Below are positions 17,067-24,075 of a stretch of DNA of 64,000 nt, piece by piece. The stretch lies in assembly GCA_017464135.1 (NCBI GenBank), contig JAFUEB010000002.1, positions 62,001 to 126,000 of the forward strand, written 5' to 3'. The DNA comes from Candidatus Saccharimonadota bacterium. Lineage in GTDB: Bacteria; Patescibacteriota; Saccharimonadia; Saccharimonadales; Saccharimonadaceae. How positions within the stretch are numbered: position 1 is the stretch's first letter; each line of letters starts with the position of its first letter. Made by a program: the position numbers and the translations under genes. The notes beneath the pieces were generated by a model. It saw nothing but the letters and a program-made list of their open reading frames with translations. It ran no database searches and was not told the DNA's origin.

Positions 17067-17756
17067 TTACGATTTCAGGCCGGCGTCGAAGAATAGTTTC
17101 ACGTATTCCCAACCCCAGTTCAAATCAAAGCCACTTGGCGTATAATTGTTAAACTTGAAATGTGGCATCCCATCCACCAACTTCGCCATCTTTTGTGCAT
17201 TCTTCACTATGTCTGCCAATGGCTCTTCATTCTCTACGCAAGCCTCAAAGGTCTCTCCGAGCCCCACTTCTTTACCAGCCTTAATATAATACTCTTTTTC
17301 AATCTTATTAAATTCATTATAGGCGGCTTTACCGGACTCTTTGAACCAACCGTTCCAAACCTTTACAATCAGATTATTATAATAGTCCCAGAATTTACCT
17401 TCGTTCTTTGCACAGTAAATCGCCTCAGCCGAATAGCGCGACTGGATTGACTGGCTCTGGCCATATTCATACATAAAGTCCGATAAACGCACCTCAACTA
17501 AGATGTCGTTTTTCTCAATGTATTCTTTAAATTCTTCCTCATGCTCGACGATGGCATTTTCAAATGCTAAACAATACGGACAAGCAATATCTGAATAGAT
17601 AATGAAATAGTTTTTGGCATCCATATTGCCAACCGTCATGTCTTTGTCCCAGACAATCTCTGAATTTGGCGTTTTATGCGTCATACTTGTCACGATCGCT
17701 GCAATCAAAATACCAAGCACGGCTACCACACCAATAATTCTAAATACTTTCCCCAC
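17067..17756 (-). CDS. Membrane-anchored DsbA-like thiol oxidoreductase
   Basis: An N-terminal transmembrane anchor (about residues 5-24) precedes a thioredoxin-fold DsbA-like domain with the redox motif Cys59-Pro-Tyr-Cys62 (DIACPYC). A helical insertion follows, then a segment with the expected cis-Pro (DGMPHFKFNN, about residue 197). It should form or isomerise disulfides in exported proteins outside the membrane. It overlaps the preceding membrane-protein gene by 17 bases. The nearby cysteine-containing surface proteins are plausible substrates. No DsbB or VKOR gene is visible in the window, so the adjacent membrane protein with an intramembrane CXXC is the obvious candidate for re-oxidation; this is inference. 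Confidence 0.88.
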   Translation of the reverse strand: MGKVFRIIGVVAVLGILIAAIVTSMTHKTPNSEIVWDKDMTVGNMDAKNYFIIYSDIACPYCLAFENAIVEHEEEFKEYIEKNDILVEVRLSDFMYEYGQSQSIQSRYSAEAIYCAKNEGKFWDYYNNLIVKVWNGWFKESGKAAYNEFNKIEKEYYIKAGKEVGLGETFEACVENEEPLADIVKNAQKMAKLVDGMPHFKFNNYTPSGFDLNWGWEYVKLFFDAGLKS

Positions 17757-18366
17757 GCTCCTCCTTCTTCCTCTTCATATATTTTTCATTCACTATTATA
17801 ACATACGTTTCTTCGCCAAGTCTCTTGAGTGAAAGAACTGCAATTATAATTGCAAGCGCCGTCACGATCCCCGAAATCACCCCTACCATCGCAAGGCCAC
17901 CAGTTGAAAATAGGGCACCAAGCAGTGGCGTAAGTAGCGTCGTACCACAAGTCGGACATCCCGCGCCGAGTGCGATCAATCCGGTAATAATTCCCGCCTT
18001 CTCGACATTCGCCGAATTCGAACTCTCTTTACCATTTTCGGTACGTTTCTTGTGCCAGAGCAAGACAATAAGGCCAATCAAAATCCCCTGGAGTAGTGCC
18101 AAGAAAAATACCGGCAGCCAATCGAGGAAAATCATATTAATCCCAAATACTCCGATTAAAGCATCAAGGATAATCTTCATACTCCCACTAAAGCCCACCA
18201 TCCCCATCAGTTCAAATTTTGAAAAGCCACCAGTAAGGAGGTTCATCAGCGTGCCAAAGAACAAAAAAGCAATAATAAATCCGACCCAAAATCTCTTTTC
18301 CTTCGTCGCTAGCAAAATACCTTTGCCCGCGAGGACGAGCTCATCTAGCCACTTCCTCCAATTCAT
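17740..18366 (-). CDS. Polytopic membrane protein with intramembrane GCPTCG motif
   Basis: A 208-residue protein with about five hydrophobic helices. The conspicuous motif GAGCPTCGTTLL (Cys137, Cys140) opens a hydrophobic segment, so the CXXC sits near the membrane face. I recognise no named family. The message is probably leaderless, with TAAAAT (18373-18378) six bases before the ATG. Its 3' end overlaps the DsbA-like gene by 17 bases, and the pair makes one operon with the Erm-like gene. The dicysteine and the neighbour together suggest an electron-transfer partner for the DsbA-like protein, analogous to DsbB, VKOR or CcdA but not visibly homologous. Confidence 0.82.
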   Translation of the reverse strand: MNWRKWLDELVLAGKGILLATKEKRFWVGFIIAFLFFGTLMNLLTGGFSKFELMGMVGFSGSMKIILDALIGVFGINMIFLDWLPVFFLALLQGILIGLIVLLWHKKRTENGKESSNSANVEKAGIITGLIALGAGCPTCGTTLLTPLLGALFSTGGLAMVGVISGIVTALAIIIAVLSLKRLGEETYVIIVNEKYMKRKKEERGESI

Positions 18367-18394
18367 GGAACTATTTTAGCACAAGTAAAAAGAT

Positions 18395-19666
18395 TTAGTT
18401 AAACTTTTTGATTTCGTAAGTACCGGATTTTGCTTCGTTTTCACCAACCACAATACCATTTTCAGCTAGTTTTGCAGCGTAAGTCAGTTTATCGCCTAAT
18501 CTTTTATCGGTCGCCACAATCGTCACTTTTTCACCCTGATCACGACGATCCTTCGCTACCCTCATAGCAAACTCAATCTCATTTTCTGTAATCGGAATCA
18601 CTGCCGTATCAATCGGTTTACCTTCTTGACTTTTCACCAAATTATTTTCATTTAGAACATAAAATAGCCGCGTAAGTCCAATCGAACCCCCGACACCTGG
18701 TAGTTCTTGCTCGGTAAAGAAACCGGCCAAATTCTCATAGCGGCCACCGCCACAAACTGAACCAACCTGCTTGTATTCCGGCAAAACAAATTCAAACACG
18801 GTACCCGTGTAATAATCGAGTCCGCGCACAATCAACATGTCAGCTTCGATATCCGTACCACGGCCATCCATTTCAAGTGCGAGCATCACTTTCTCGAGTT
18901 CCGCGATACCTTTCTTGTAAGTATCATTAAGATCGCCAAACTCACGAAGTGCCTGCGTCACACTAGCCCTACCACCATGAATGCCGATAAACTTAACTAA
19001 CTGATTAATCTTTGCATTTTCAATCCCAAGTTCCGCAAATGCCTCACGCGTCGCTTCCGGCGACACTTTCTCGGCGTGATCGATTATGCCAAAAATTTTT
19101 CCCGAAAGTTCAGATAAACCCATCGCCTCGACGAAACCAGACAAGATTTTGCGGTTATTGATTCTCGCGAGCACTGGCGTACCGAGCTCAAAGCCTTTAA
19201 ACGCATCAAGCAAAGTTGCAATCACGTCGGCATCATAATAAATCGGCAAGCTGCCTCTACCAATCACGTCCACATCGCACTGATAGAACTCGCGGAAACG
19301 TCCCTTTTGTGCTCTCTCGCCACGGAAGTTACGTCCGATTTGCGTTACCTTAAATGGAAAAGTCAACTCATTTTCGTGTTCAACCACATAGCGCGCTAGT
19401 GGCACAGTGTGGTCAAAGCGAAGTGCCTGGTCGGCATCATCCTCAGACTCAGCCGTCTTAATCACTTTGTAAATTTGTTTTTCAGTATCACCACCCGCCT
19501 TGGCTAAAAGGATTTCGTTGCGGTCAATAATCGGAGTTTCAATGCTAAGAAAGCCATGGTTATGATAAACTTCACTGATTACGTTTTTGTATCGATCAAA
19601 AATTGCTTGTGTTTCTGGTAGCAACTCTTGCATGCCAGAGATTGGTGAAGTATTCATCTTTTTCAT
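18395..19666 (-). CDS. hisS: Histidyl-tRNA synthetase
   Basis: HisRS charges tRNA-His. The 423-residue protein has class II motif 2 (QIGRNFRGERAQKGRFREFY), the histidine-specific HisA motif (VRGLDYYTGTVFE), a Gly-rich motif (CGGGRYENLAGF) and a C-terminal anticodon-binding domain (about residues 330-423). The start is set by TATAAT (19673-19678) exactly six bases upstream, a leaderless arrangement. An internal ATG three codons later is possible. It is divergent from the membrane protein at 19704, the two -10 boxes being 13 bases apart. Confidence 0.96.
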   Translation of the reverse strand: MKKMNTSPISGMQELLPETQAIFDRYKNVISEVYHNHGFLSIETPIIDRNEILLAKAGGDTEKQIYKVIKTAESEDDADQALRFDHTVPLARYVVEHENELTFPFKVTQIGRNFRGERAQKGRFREFYQCDVDVIGRGSLPIYYDADVIATLLDAFKGFELGTPVLARINNRKILSGFVEAMGLSELSGKIFGIIDHAEKVSPEATREAFAELGIENAKINQLVKFIGIHGGRASVTQALREFGDLNDTYKKGIAELEKVMLALEMDGRGTDIEADMLIVRGLDYYTGTVFEFVLPEYKQVGSVCGGGRYENLAGFFTEQELPGVGGSIGLTRLFYVLNENNLVKSQEGKPIDTAVIPITENEIEFAMRVAKDRRDQGEKVTIVATDKRLGDKLTYAAKLAENGIVVGENEAKSGTYEIKKFN

Positions 19667-19672
19667 AGATTA

Positions 19673-19697
19673 ATTATAACACTAAAAATGGTATAAT
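19673..19697. promoter_or_regulatory. Divergent leaderless promoters hisS / 19704 gene
   Basis: A minus-strand TATAAT (19673-19678) and a plus-strand TATAAT (19692-19697) each lie six bases before the start codon they serve. Only 37 bases separate the two ATGs, so the two transcription units must compete for or share polymerase. Confidence 0.7.
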
Positions 19698-19703
19698 ATA
19701 AGC

Positions 19704-20264
19704 ATGAGCGAAGACGAGCAAGAAGTCATAGCAGAAGAAGTAGTCGAAGAGACTCCAGAAGTCGAAAACGCCGTTCTCGAAGAAGACCCGGACGAAGAAA
19801 TCAAAATCTCCGTACCGATTGCTTCAATCTGTCTTTCAGTATTACCTTTTGTTTTGTACACGATTTGCCTCAACACTTCCGGTGGCAGTCTTAAACAAGA
19901 AGGCGGTGCTCAGCAGTGGTGGATTCTAGCGGCTTATTACATCACAACCATCGGCTTTATTCTGGGTGTACTTTCATTATCCTTTGCTTTTGCTGCTCTT
20001 CGCACTCGCTACAAAGGTATGGCGATTATTAGCCTACTCATTAAAGCCACCTATATTATTATCCTAGGCCTCACGCCATTCCTTGGTCCAGAGGTTTTCT
20101 ATGAATTCCTATTTAATTATCATTTGCTAATCATCGCCGGCATCGGCATTGCCCTTAGTGTCATGCTCTACGGCATCGTCGGCATTCACGAACTCAACAA
20201 ACTCAAAAAAGAAGAAGTCCTCGCTAGTGCCGAGAGCGAAATCGAAACTGAAACTGAAGAATAA
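19704..20264 (+). CDS. Small polytopic membrane protein with acidic ends
   Basis: I do not recognise the family. The 186-residue protein has a very acidic N terminus (about residues 1-32, mostly Glu/Asp/Val), four predicted transmembrane helices (about 35-55, 72-98, 108-128, 137-160) and an acidic Glu/Thr tail. Symmetric acidic tails on a four-helix core suggest a cytosol-facing scaffold or a DUF4190-like protein, but this is weak. It is leaderless from TATAAT at 19692-19697 and ends at a strong bidirectional terminator shared with the tRNA operon on the other strand. Confidence 0.82.
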   Translation: MSEDEQEVIAEEVVEETPEVENAVLEEDPDEEIKISVPIASICLSVLPFVLYTICLNTSGGSLKQEGGAQQWWILAAYYITTIGFILGVLSLSFAFAALRTRYKGMAIISLLIKATYIIILGLTPFLGPEVFYEFLFNYHLLIIAGIGIALSVMLYGIVGIHELNKLKKEEVLASAESEIETETEE

Positions 20265-20295
20265 CAGAAAATCCCCCGAGAACGGGGGTTTTCTG
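20265..20295. terminator. Bidirectional terminator
   Basis: CAGAAAATCCCCC / GGGGGTTTTCTG forms a long stem with T-rich and A-rich shoulders. It serves the plus-strand membrane-protein gene and the minus-strand tRNA operon that converge here. Confidence 0.8.
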
Positions 20296-20332
20296 GTAAC
20301 AACTACAAGAAAGGAACAACCATATGAACATA

Positions 20333-20409
20333 TGGTGGGCGATACAGGAGTCGAACCTGTGACCTCGTCTACGTCAAAGACGCGCTCTAGCCAACTGAGC
20401 TAACCGCCC
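20333..20409 (-). tRNA. tRNA-Val (GAC)
   Basis: The cloverleaf folds with acceptor GGGCGGT / ATCGCCC (one G-T pair), D-stem GCTC/GAGC and anticodon stem CGTCT/AGACG with loop TTGACGT. CCA is encoded. It is the last tRNA of the Phe-Lys-Val operon. Confidence 0.95.
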
Positions 20410-20414
20410 TGATT

Positions 20415-20491
20415 TGGTGAGTCGGGAGGGGCTCGAACCCTCGACACCGGGCTTAAAAGGCCCGTGCTCTAACCTGCTGAGCTACCGACCC
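20415..20491 (-). tRNA. tRNA-Lys (TTT)
   Basis: Acceptor GGGTCGG/CCGACTC, anticodon stem CGGGC/GCCCG and loop CTTTTAA give anticodon UUU. CCA is encoded. It lies five bases from tRNA-Val in the same transcript. Confidence 0.95.
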
Positions 20492-20528
20492 AAGTTGTTA
20501 ATTGTGGTGGCGCCGTTGGCGAAGCATT

Positions 20529-20604
20529 TGGTGGCGCCGACTGGACTTGAACCAGTGACACAAGGCTCTTCAGGCCTCTGCTCTACCAACTGAGCTACAG
20601 CGCC
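20529..20604 (-). tRNA. tRNA-Phe (GAA)
   Basis: Acceptor GGCGCTG/CGGCGCC, anticodon stem GAGGC/GCCTT with loop CTGAAGA (anticodon GAA), T-loop TTCAAGT, encoded CCA. It is the first tRNA of the operon. Confidence 0.95.
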
Positions 20605-20614
20605 AGTACTTGCT

Positions 20615-20643
20615 ATTATACCACAATTTGCCGACTTTTGTCT
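20615..20643 (-). promoter_or_regulatory. Promoter of the Phe-Lys-Val tRNA operon
   Basis: A minus-strand TATAAT (20615-20620) is preceded by TAGACA with an 18-bp spacer. It lies ten bases before the tRNA-Phe 5' end. Confidence 0.65.
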
Positions 20644-21394
20644 ATTTTTTTCTTAAATACGCTAAATAGTAACCACCACCGACGAGTACGGCCCCACCGA
20701 TGATATTCCCGATCGTCACTGGAAGTAAATTCTCCACCAAGAACGATTGTACGGATAAACCAGCCGTTGCTGCACCATTAAACCAATTCATAAATAACCC
20801 CGCTGGCACATAATACATATTAGCGACTGAGTGTTCAAAGCCACATAAAACGAAAAGAAACACCGGGAAAAACACTGCCGCAATTTTACCACCCACCGTC
20901 TTTGCGCCAAACGCCATCCAAACTGCAATACAAACTAGAAAATTACAAAGCACACCCCTCAGTATCGCGACCGGAAAGCCCATGCTCACCTTCGCGCTCG
21001 CCGTCGCTACGACTGAATCCGAAATCGGATCGAGCACACCACTAGAAGTGACAATGAGAGCCACAAGCAATGCGCCGATAAAGTTCCCAATAAACACAAA
21101 CAACCAGTTCTTTAATAACCTAAGTGGTCCAATCTCCCGGCTAAGAAGCGCCGTCACCATCAAACAATTCCCCGTAAACAATTCACTTCCTGCCACTACC
21201 ACCATTGCGAGCCCGGCCGGAAATATTAAAGCACCAGCGATTTTCCCGACATACACATTCCCAAAGGTGGCACCCACACCTGCTAGCGCAATAAACGCCC
21301 CCGCAAACATTCCGAGTAAAATCATTTTAAATATACTGAGATTTGCTTTCTTAATCCCAGCGCTCACCGCTTTTGTTGCTATTTCGTCTGGCAT
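20642..21394 (-). CDS. Formate/nitrite transporter family channel (FocA/NirC)
   Basis: A six-helix FNT channel of 250 residues. Family hallmarks are the GSELFTGNCLMV segment after helix 2, the RGVLCNFLVCIAVWMA segment, and FEHSVANMYYVP containing the conserved pore histidine. FNT channels form pentamers in the inner membrane and carry formate, nitrite, lactate or hydrosulfide with protons. Substrate cannot be read from the sequence, but in a fermentative organism with PGK and PK a formate or lactate exit is likely. It lies just downstream of yggU on the same strand with a seven-base gap, so the two are probably co-transcribed. No leaderless -10 is seen. Confidence 0.94.
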   Translation of the reverse strand: MPDEIATKAVSAGIKKANLSIFKMILLGMFAGAFIALAGVGATFGNVYVGKIAGALIFPAGLAMVVVAGSELFTGNCLMVTALLSREIGPLRLLKNWLFVFIGNFIGALLVALIVTSSGVLDPISDSVVATASAKVSMGFPVAILRGVLCNFLVCIAVWMAFGAKTVGGKIAAVFFPVFLFVLCGFEHSVANMYYVPAGLFMNWFNGAATAGLSVQSFLVENLLPVTIGNIIGGAVLVGGGYYLAYLRKK

Positions 21395-21401
21395 AAACCT
21401 C

Positions 21402-21626
21402 CTATTTGCCGATAATTTCTATCGTTTTTTGGTGAGACCTTCCACCCGACCGAATCTCAACGCAACTTTTCGCCACATCATAATAATCCGCCAGTAGACG
21501 CACCAAAGCATCATTTGCTTCACCGTCATGCGGTTTTTCCCGCAAATACACGGTGACACCTTCTGCTGTTTCCTCCACTAACGGACCCTTTTTCGATCCA
21601 GGCTTCACTAAAACTTTAATTAACAT
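21402..21626 (-). CDS. YggU/DUF167 family small protein
   Basis: A 74-residue protein matching the DUF167/YggU family: it begins LIKVLVKPGSKK, then EGVTVYLREKPHDGEANDAL and a C-terminal SGGRSHQKTIEI. The function of the family is not established. The start is placed at 21626, not 21650, because TATAAT (21634-21639) lies seven bases before it and the longer version would run over the murI start. It diverges from murI with overlapping -10 boxes and precedes the formate channel gene. Confidence 0.88.
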   Translation of the reverse strand: MLIKVLVKPGSKKGPLVEETAEGVTVYLREKPHDGEANDALVRLLADYYDVAKSCVEIRSGGRSHQKTIEIIGK

Positions 21627-21633
21627 CACATCT

Positions 21634-21643
21634 ATTATATAAT
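21634..21643. promoter_or_regulatory. Overlapping divergent -10 boxes, yggU / murI
   Basis: The minus-strand TATAAT (21634-21639) and the plus-strand TATAAT (21638-21643) share two bases. Each lies six or seven bases before its start codon, so the two promoters cannot be occupied at the same time. Confidence 0.7.
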
Positions 21644-21649
21644 AAACCA

Positions 21650-22321
21650 ATGATTATTGGTGTATTTGATTCAGGAAAAGGCGGCACGACCGTCTCGGAA
21701 GCTATCACTAAGATGAATCCCGGTATTCACGTGATTTATGTTTCTGATGCCAAACATTGTCCGTACGGCGAAAAAGACGACGAAACTCTCTATGGACTCG
21801 TTTCTAGAATCGTCCGGGGCTTCGTTAATGCTAATCTCGATATGGTCGTCATTGCTTGTAACACCGCCACCACTCGTTGCATCAAAAGACTCCGTGAAGA
21901 TTTCCCAGACATGCCTTTTATCGGCACTGAACCAGCAGTAAAACTCGCCGCGGGTTCCGATGCCAAAAAGATTCTCGTTCTCGCCACTCCTGGCACCATT
22001 CATTCCGAACGCCTCGAAACACTCGTAAAAGACAACCAGAAAAAAGGCCAAACCATTGATCTTTTGGCTTGCCCCGGCCTTGCCGATACGATTGAATTCA
22101 ACCTCGACGAAGATAATTCTAAAATCGAGCAAAAACTGGGCGAACTCTTAAAAGATACTGATAAAGATTACGATGCTATCGTCCTTGGCTGTACTCACTA
22201 TTCATTAATTAAACCGATGATCCAAAAGTTTTTCCCTACTGCAAAACTCATTGACGGGAACGAAGGTATCGCGAGAAGAGTGGGCGCCATCGCCGAAGAA
22301 ATCAGAAAAAGAGAAGCCTAA
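21650..22321 (+). CDS. murI: Glutamate racemase MurI
   Basis: MurI converts L-Glu to D-Glu for peptidoglycan, without a cofactor. The 223-residue protein shows the N-terminal GVFDSGKGGTTVSEAI, the first catalytic cysteine in VVIACNTATTRC and the second in VLGCTHYSLI. It is shorter than most MurI proteins (about 260-270), mainly by trimmed loops. The start follows TATAAT (21638-21643) by six bases. The product feeds MurD (2059-3285). A bidirectional terminator follows the gene. Confidence 0.94.
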   Translation: MIIGVFDSGKGGTTVSEAITKMNPGIHVIYVSDAKHCPYGEKDDETLYGLVSRIVRGFVNANLDMVVIACNTATTRCIKRLREDFPDMPFIGTEPAVKLAAGSDAKKILVLATPGTIHSERLETLVKDNQKKGQTIDLLACPGLADTIEFNLDEDNSKIEQKLGELLKDTDKDYDAIVLGCTHYSLIKPMIQKFFPTAKLIDGNEGIARRVGAIAEEIRKREA

Positions 22322-22350
22322 AAAATCCCCCTTTTACAGGGGGAATTTTT
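22321..22350. terminator. Bidirectional terminator after murI
   Basis: CCCCC-TTTTACA-GGGGG flanked by AAAAAT and AATTTTT. It lies between the convergent murI and 22361-22798 genes. Confidence 0.85.
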
Positions 22351-22360
22351 GACAACCCGA

Positions 22361-22798
22361 TTATTTCTTCTCAGCAAGCTTGTCAGTATTGCGCCAAATG
22401 CGGCAAAGTACCATGAGAAGCTCGAAGATGAGACGAAGTACGAGTGGGTATAGCAAGAGTTGTTCGAAGAAGCTGATAAGACCTTGAGCAACCATACCAA
22501 CTGAACAGTAAGTAATAAGATTATTGATAGAAGTTAATACATAGTAAATAACAAATGCATAGTAGAACATCTTGATAAGTGCTTCAACATGCATAGTTTT
22601 AAATGAAAGATAATCGCGAAGGTTCTTTGCGAAACCTTTGAAATCAGCTTTCGACTTCACGAATAGGAAGTAAACCAAAATTGCGCCAGTAATTGCTAGA
22701 ATTGCAGCGATGATGGTCCAAATCATGATACCAGTCATCGTGTTAGCAGTGCTAGTATAGCTACTAGAAATACCGCTCATTAATGATTGTAAGTCCAT
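22361..22798 (-). CDS. Hypothetical membrane protein, 145 aa
   Basis: I recognise no family. The protein has three predicted membrane segments: residues 20-47, 68-95 (including AFVIYYVLTSINNLITYC) and 105-130. A basic stretch follows helix 1 and the C-terminal tail is charged (RIWRNTDKLAEKK). A Ser/Thr-rich N terminus precedes helix 1. It has a Shine-Dalgarno sequence (AAAGGAG) about a dozen bases before the ATG, so unlike most neighbours it is not leaderless. It is alone between the murI terminator and the divergent rarA gene. Confidence 0.8.
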   Translation of the reverse strand: MDLQSLMSGISSSYTSTANTMTGIMIWTIIAAILAITGAILVYFLFVKSKADFKGFAKNLRDYLSFKTMHVEALIKMFYYAFVIYYVLTSINNLITYCSVGMVAQGLISFFEQLLLYPLVLRLIFELLMVLCRIWRNTDKLAEKK

Positions 22799-22884
22799 AT
22801 TTTTTAATAACTCCTTTTATTATTATTAACTTAATAATACCATAAATAATTTTATTTTGTAAATAAATCTTATATAATAGTGCC

Positions 22885-24075
22885 ATGAATAGAGTTCCCC
22901 TGGCCGAGAGAATGCGACCAACTAAATTATCAGAGGTTTTGGGCCAAAACGAGATTATTGGCGAAGGCAAAATTTTGACGGAAATCGTCAAAAAAGGCGA
23001 GCCAGTTAACCTGATTTTTTGGGGTCCACCAGGTACCGGCAAAACTACTCTCGCTAGAATCTTGGCTAAAGAATTTAAAGCCGACTTCGTTGAGATTTCC
23101 GCCGTTACCGCCGGGAAGAAAGATGTTGAAGAAGTCGTTGAGCGCGCCAAAGTTAACTGGAATTTAAAAACTAGAACCGTACTCTTTGTAGATGAAATTC
23201 ATCGTTTTAACAAAGCTCAGCAAGACGCCTTCTTGCCGCACGTCGAATCTGGTTTAATCACCTTGATTGGCGCCACTACTGAGAACCCAAGTTTTGAAGT
23301 GATTTCGCCACTGCTTTCTCGTTCCCGTGTAGTTGTCATTAAAGGTCTTGATCGTAATTCCATTATCGAAGTTTTAAAGCGTGCCATCAAAGCCGAAAAA
23401 GCCACTAAACGCGTCACCAAGAAAGCGATTGAAATGATTGCCGATTTATCTGGTGGCGATGCTCGCTCGGCCTTAGGCGACCTAGAACTCGCGCTTTCCC
23501 TTGCCGAAAAGGTTGATGAAAAAGTCGTCGAAGAAGCCGCTGGTCGCAAGATGCCGGGCTACGACAAAAAAGGCGACAAACATTACGACACAATTTCTGC
23601 ATTTATCAAGTCAATGCGCGGCTCCGACACCGATGCGGCACTTTATTACTTAGCTCGCATGGTTGAGGCCGGTGAGGATCCAAAATTCATTGCTCGTCGC
23701 ATGGTGATTTTTGCTTCGGAAGATATCGGCCTTGCCGGAAATGGTGCTCTTTCTCTTGCCACCGCCTGTTTCCAAGCCGTCGAACGCGTTGGTATGCCAG
23801 AATCCGGTCTAATCCTTGCCCATACTTGCATTGCTCTTAGCAAATCCAAGAAAAACCGCGACTCCGCCGATGCTTGGTATAAGGCCCTGGATCTCGCCCA
23901 TAAAACACCAAACGAACCGGTACCAATCTGGCTCCGCAACGCCCCAACCAAACTCATGAAAGACCTCGGTTTTGGCAAAGGTCAAAAATGGGAATCTGGT
24001 TTTCATCTTGATAAAAATTATTTACCGGATTCAATCAAAAACGAAAAAATCTATCACAATACAAAGACCGATTAA
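22885..24075 (+). CDS. rarA: Replication-associated recombination protein RarA (MgsA), AAA+ ATPase
   Basis: RarA is a clamp-loader-like AAA+ ATPase that acts at stalled replication forks. The 396-residue protein begins with PLAERMRPTKLSEVLGQNE, then Walker A (FWGPPGTGKTTLARIL), Walker B (VLFVDEIHRFNKAQQDAFLP) and sensor 1 (LIGATTENPSFEV). The C-terminal tetramerisation region is present (GLAGNGALSLATACFQAVER). TATAAT (22873-22878) is six bases before the ATG, so it is leaderless. Its stop codon overlaps that of the convergent ABC transporter. Confidence 0.95.
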   Translation: MNRVPLAERMRPTKLSEVLGQNEIIGEGKILTEIVKKGEPVNLIFWGPPGTGKTTLARILAKEFKADFVEISAVTAGKKDVEEVVERAKVNWNLKTRTVLFVDEIHRFNKAQQDAFLPHVESGLITLIGATTENPSFEVISPLLSRSRVVVIKGLDRNSIIEVLKRAIKAEKATKRVTKKAIEMIADLSGGDARSALGDLELALSLAEKVDEKVVEEAAGRKMPGYDKKGDKHYDTISAFIKSMRGSDTDAALYYLARMVEAGEDPKFIARRMVIFASEDIGLAGNGALSLATACFQAVERVGMPESGLILAHTCIALSKSKKNRDSADAWYKALDLAHKTPNEPVPIWLRNAPTKLMKDLGFGKGQKWESGFHLDKNYLPDSIKNEKIYHNTKTD

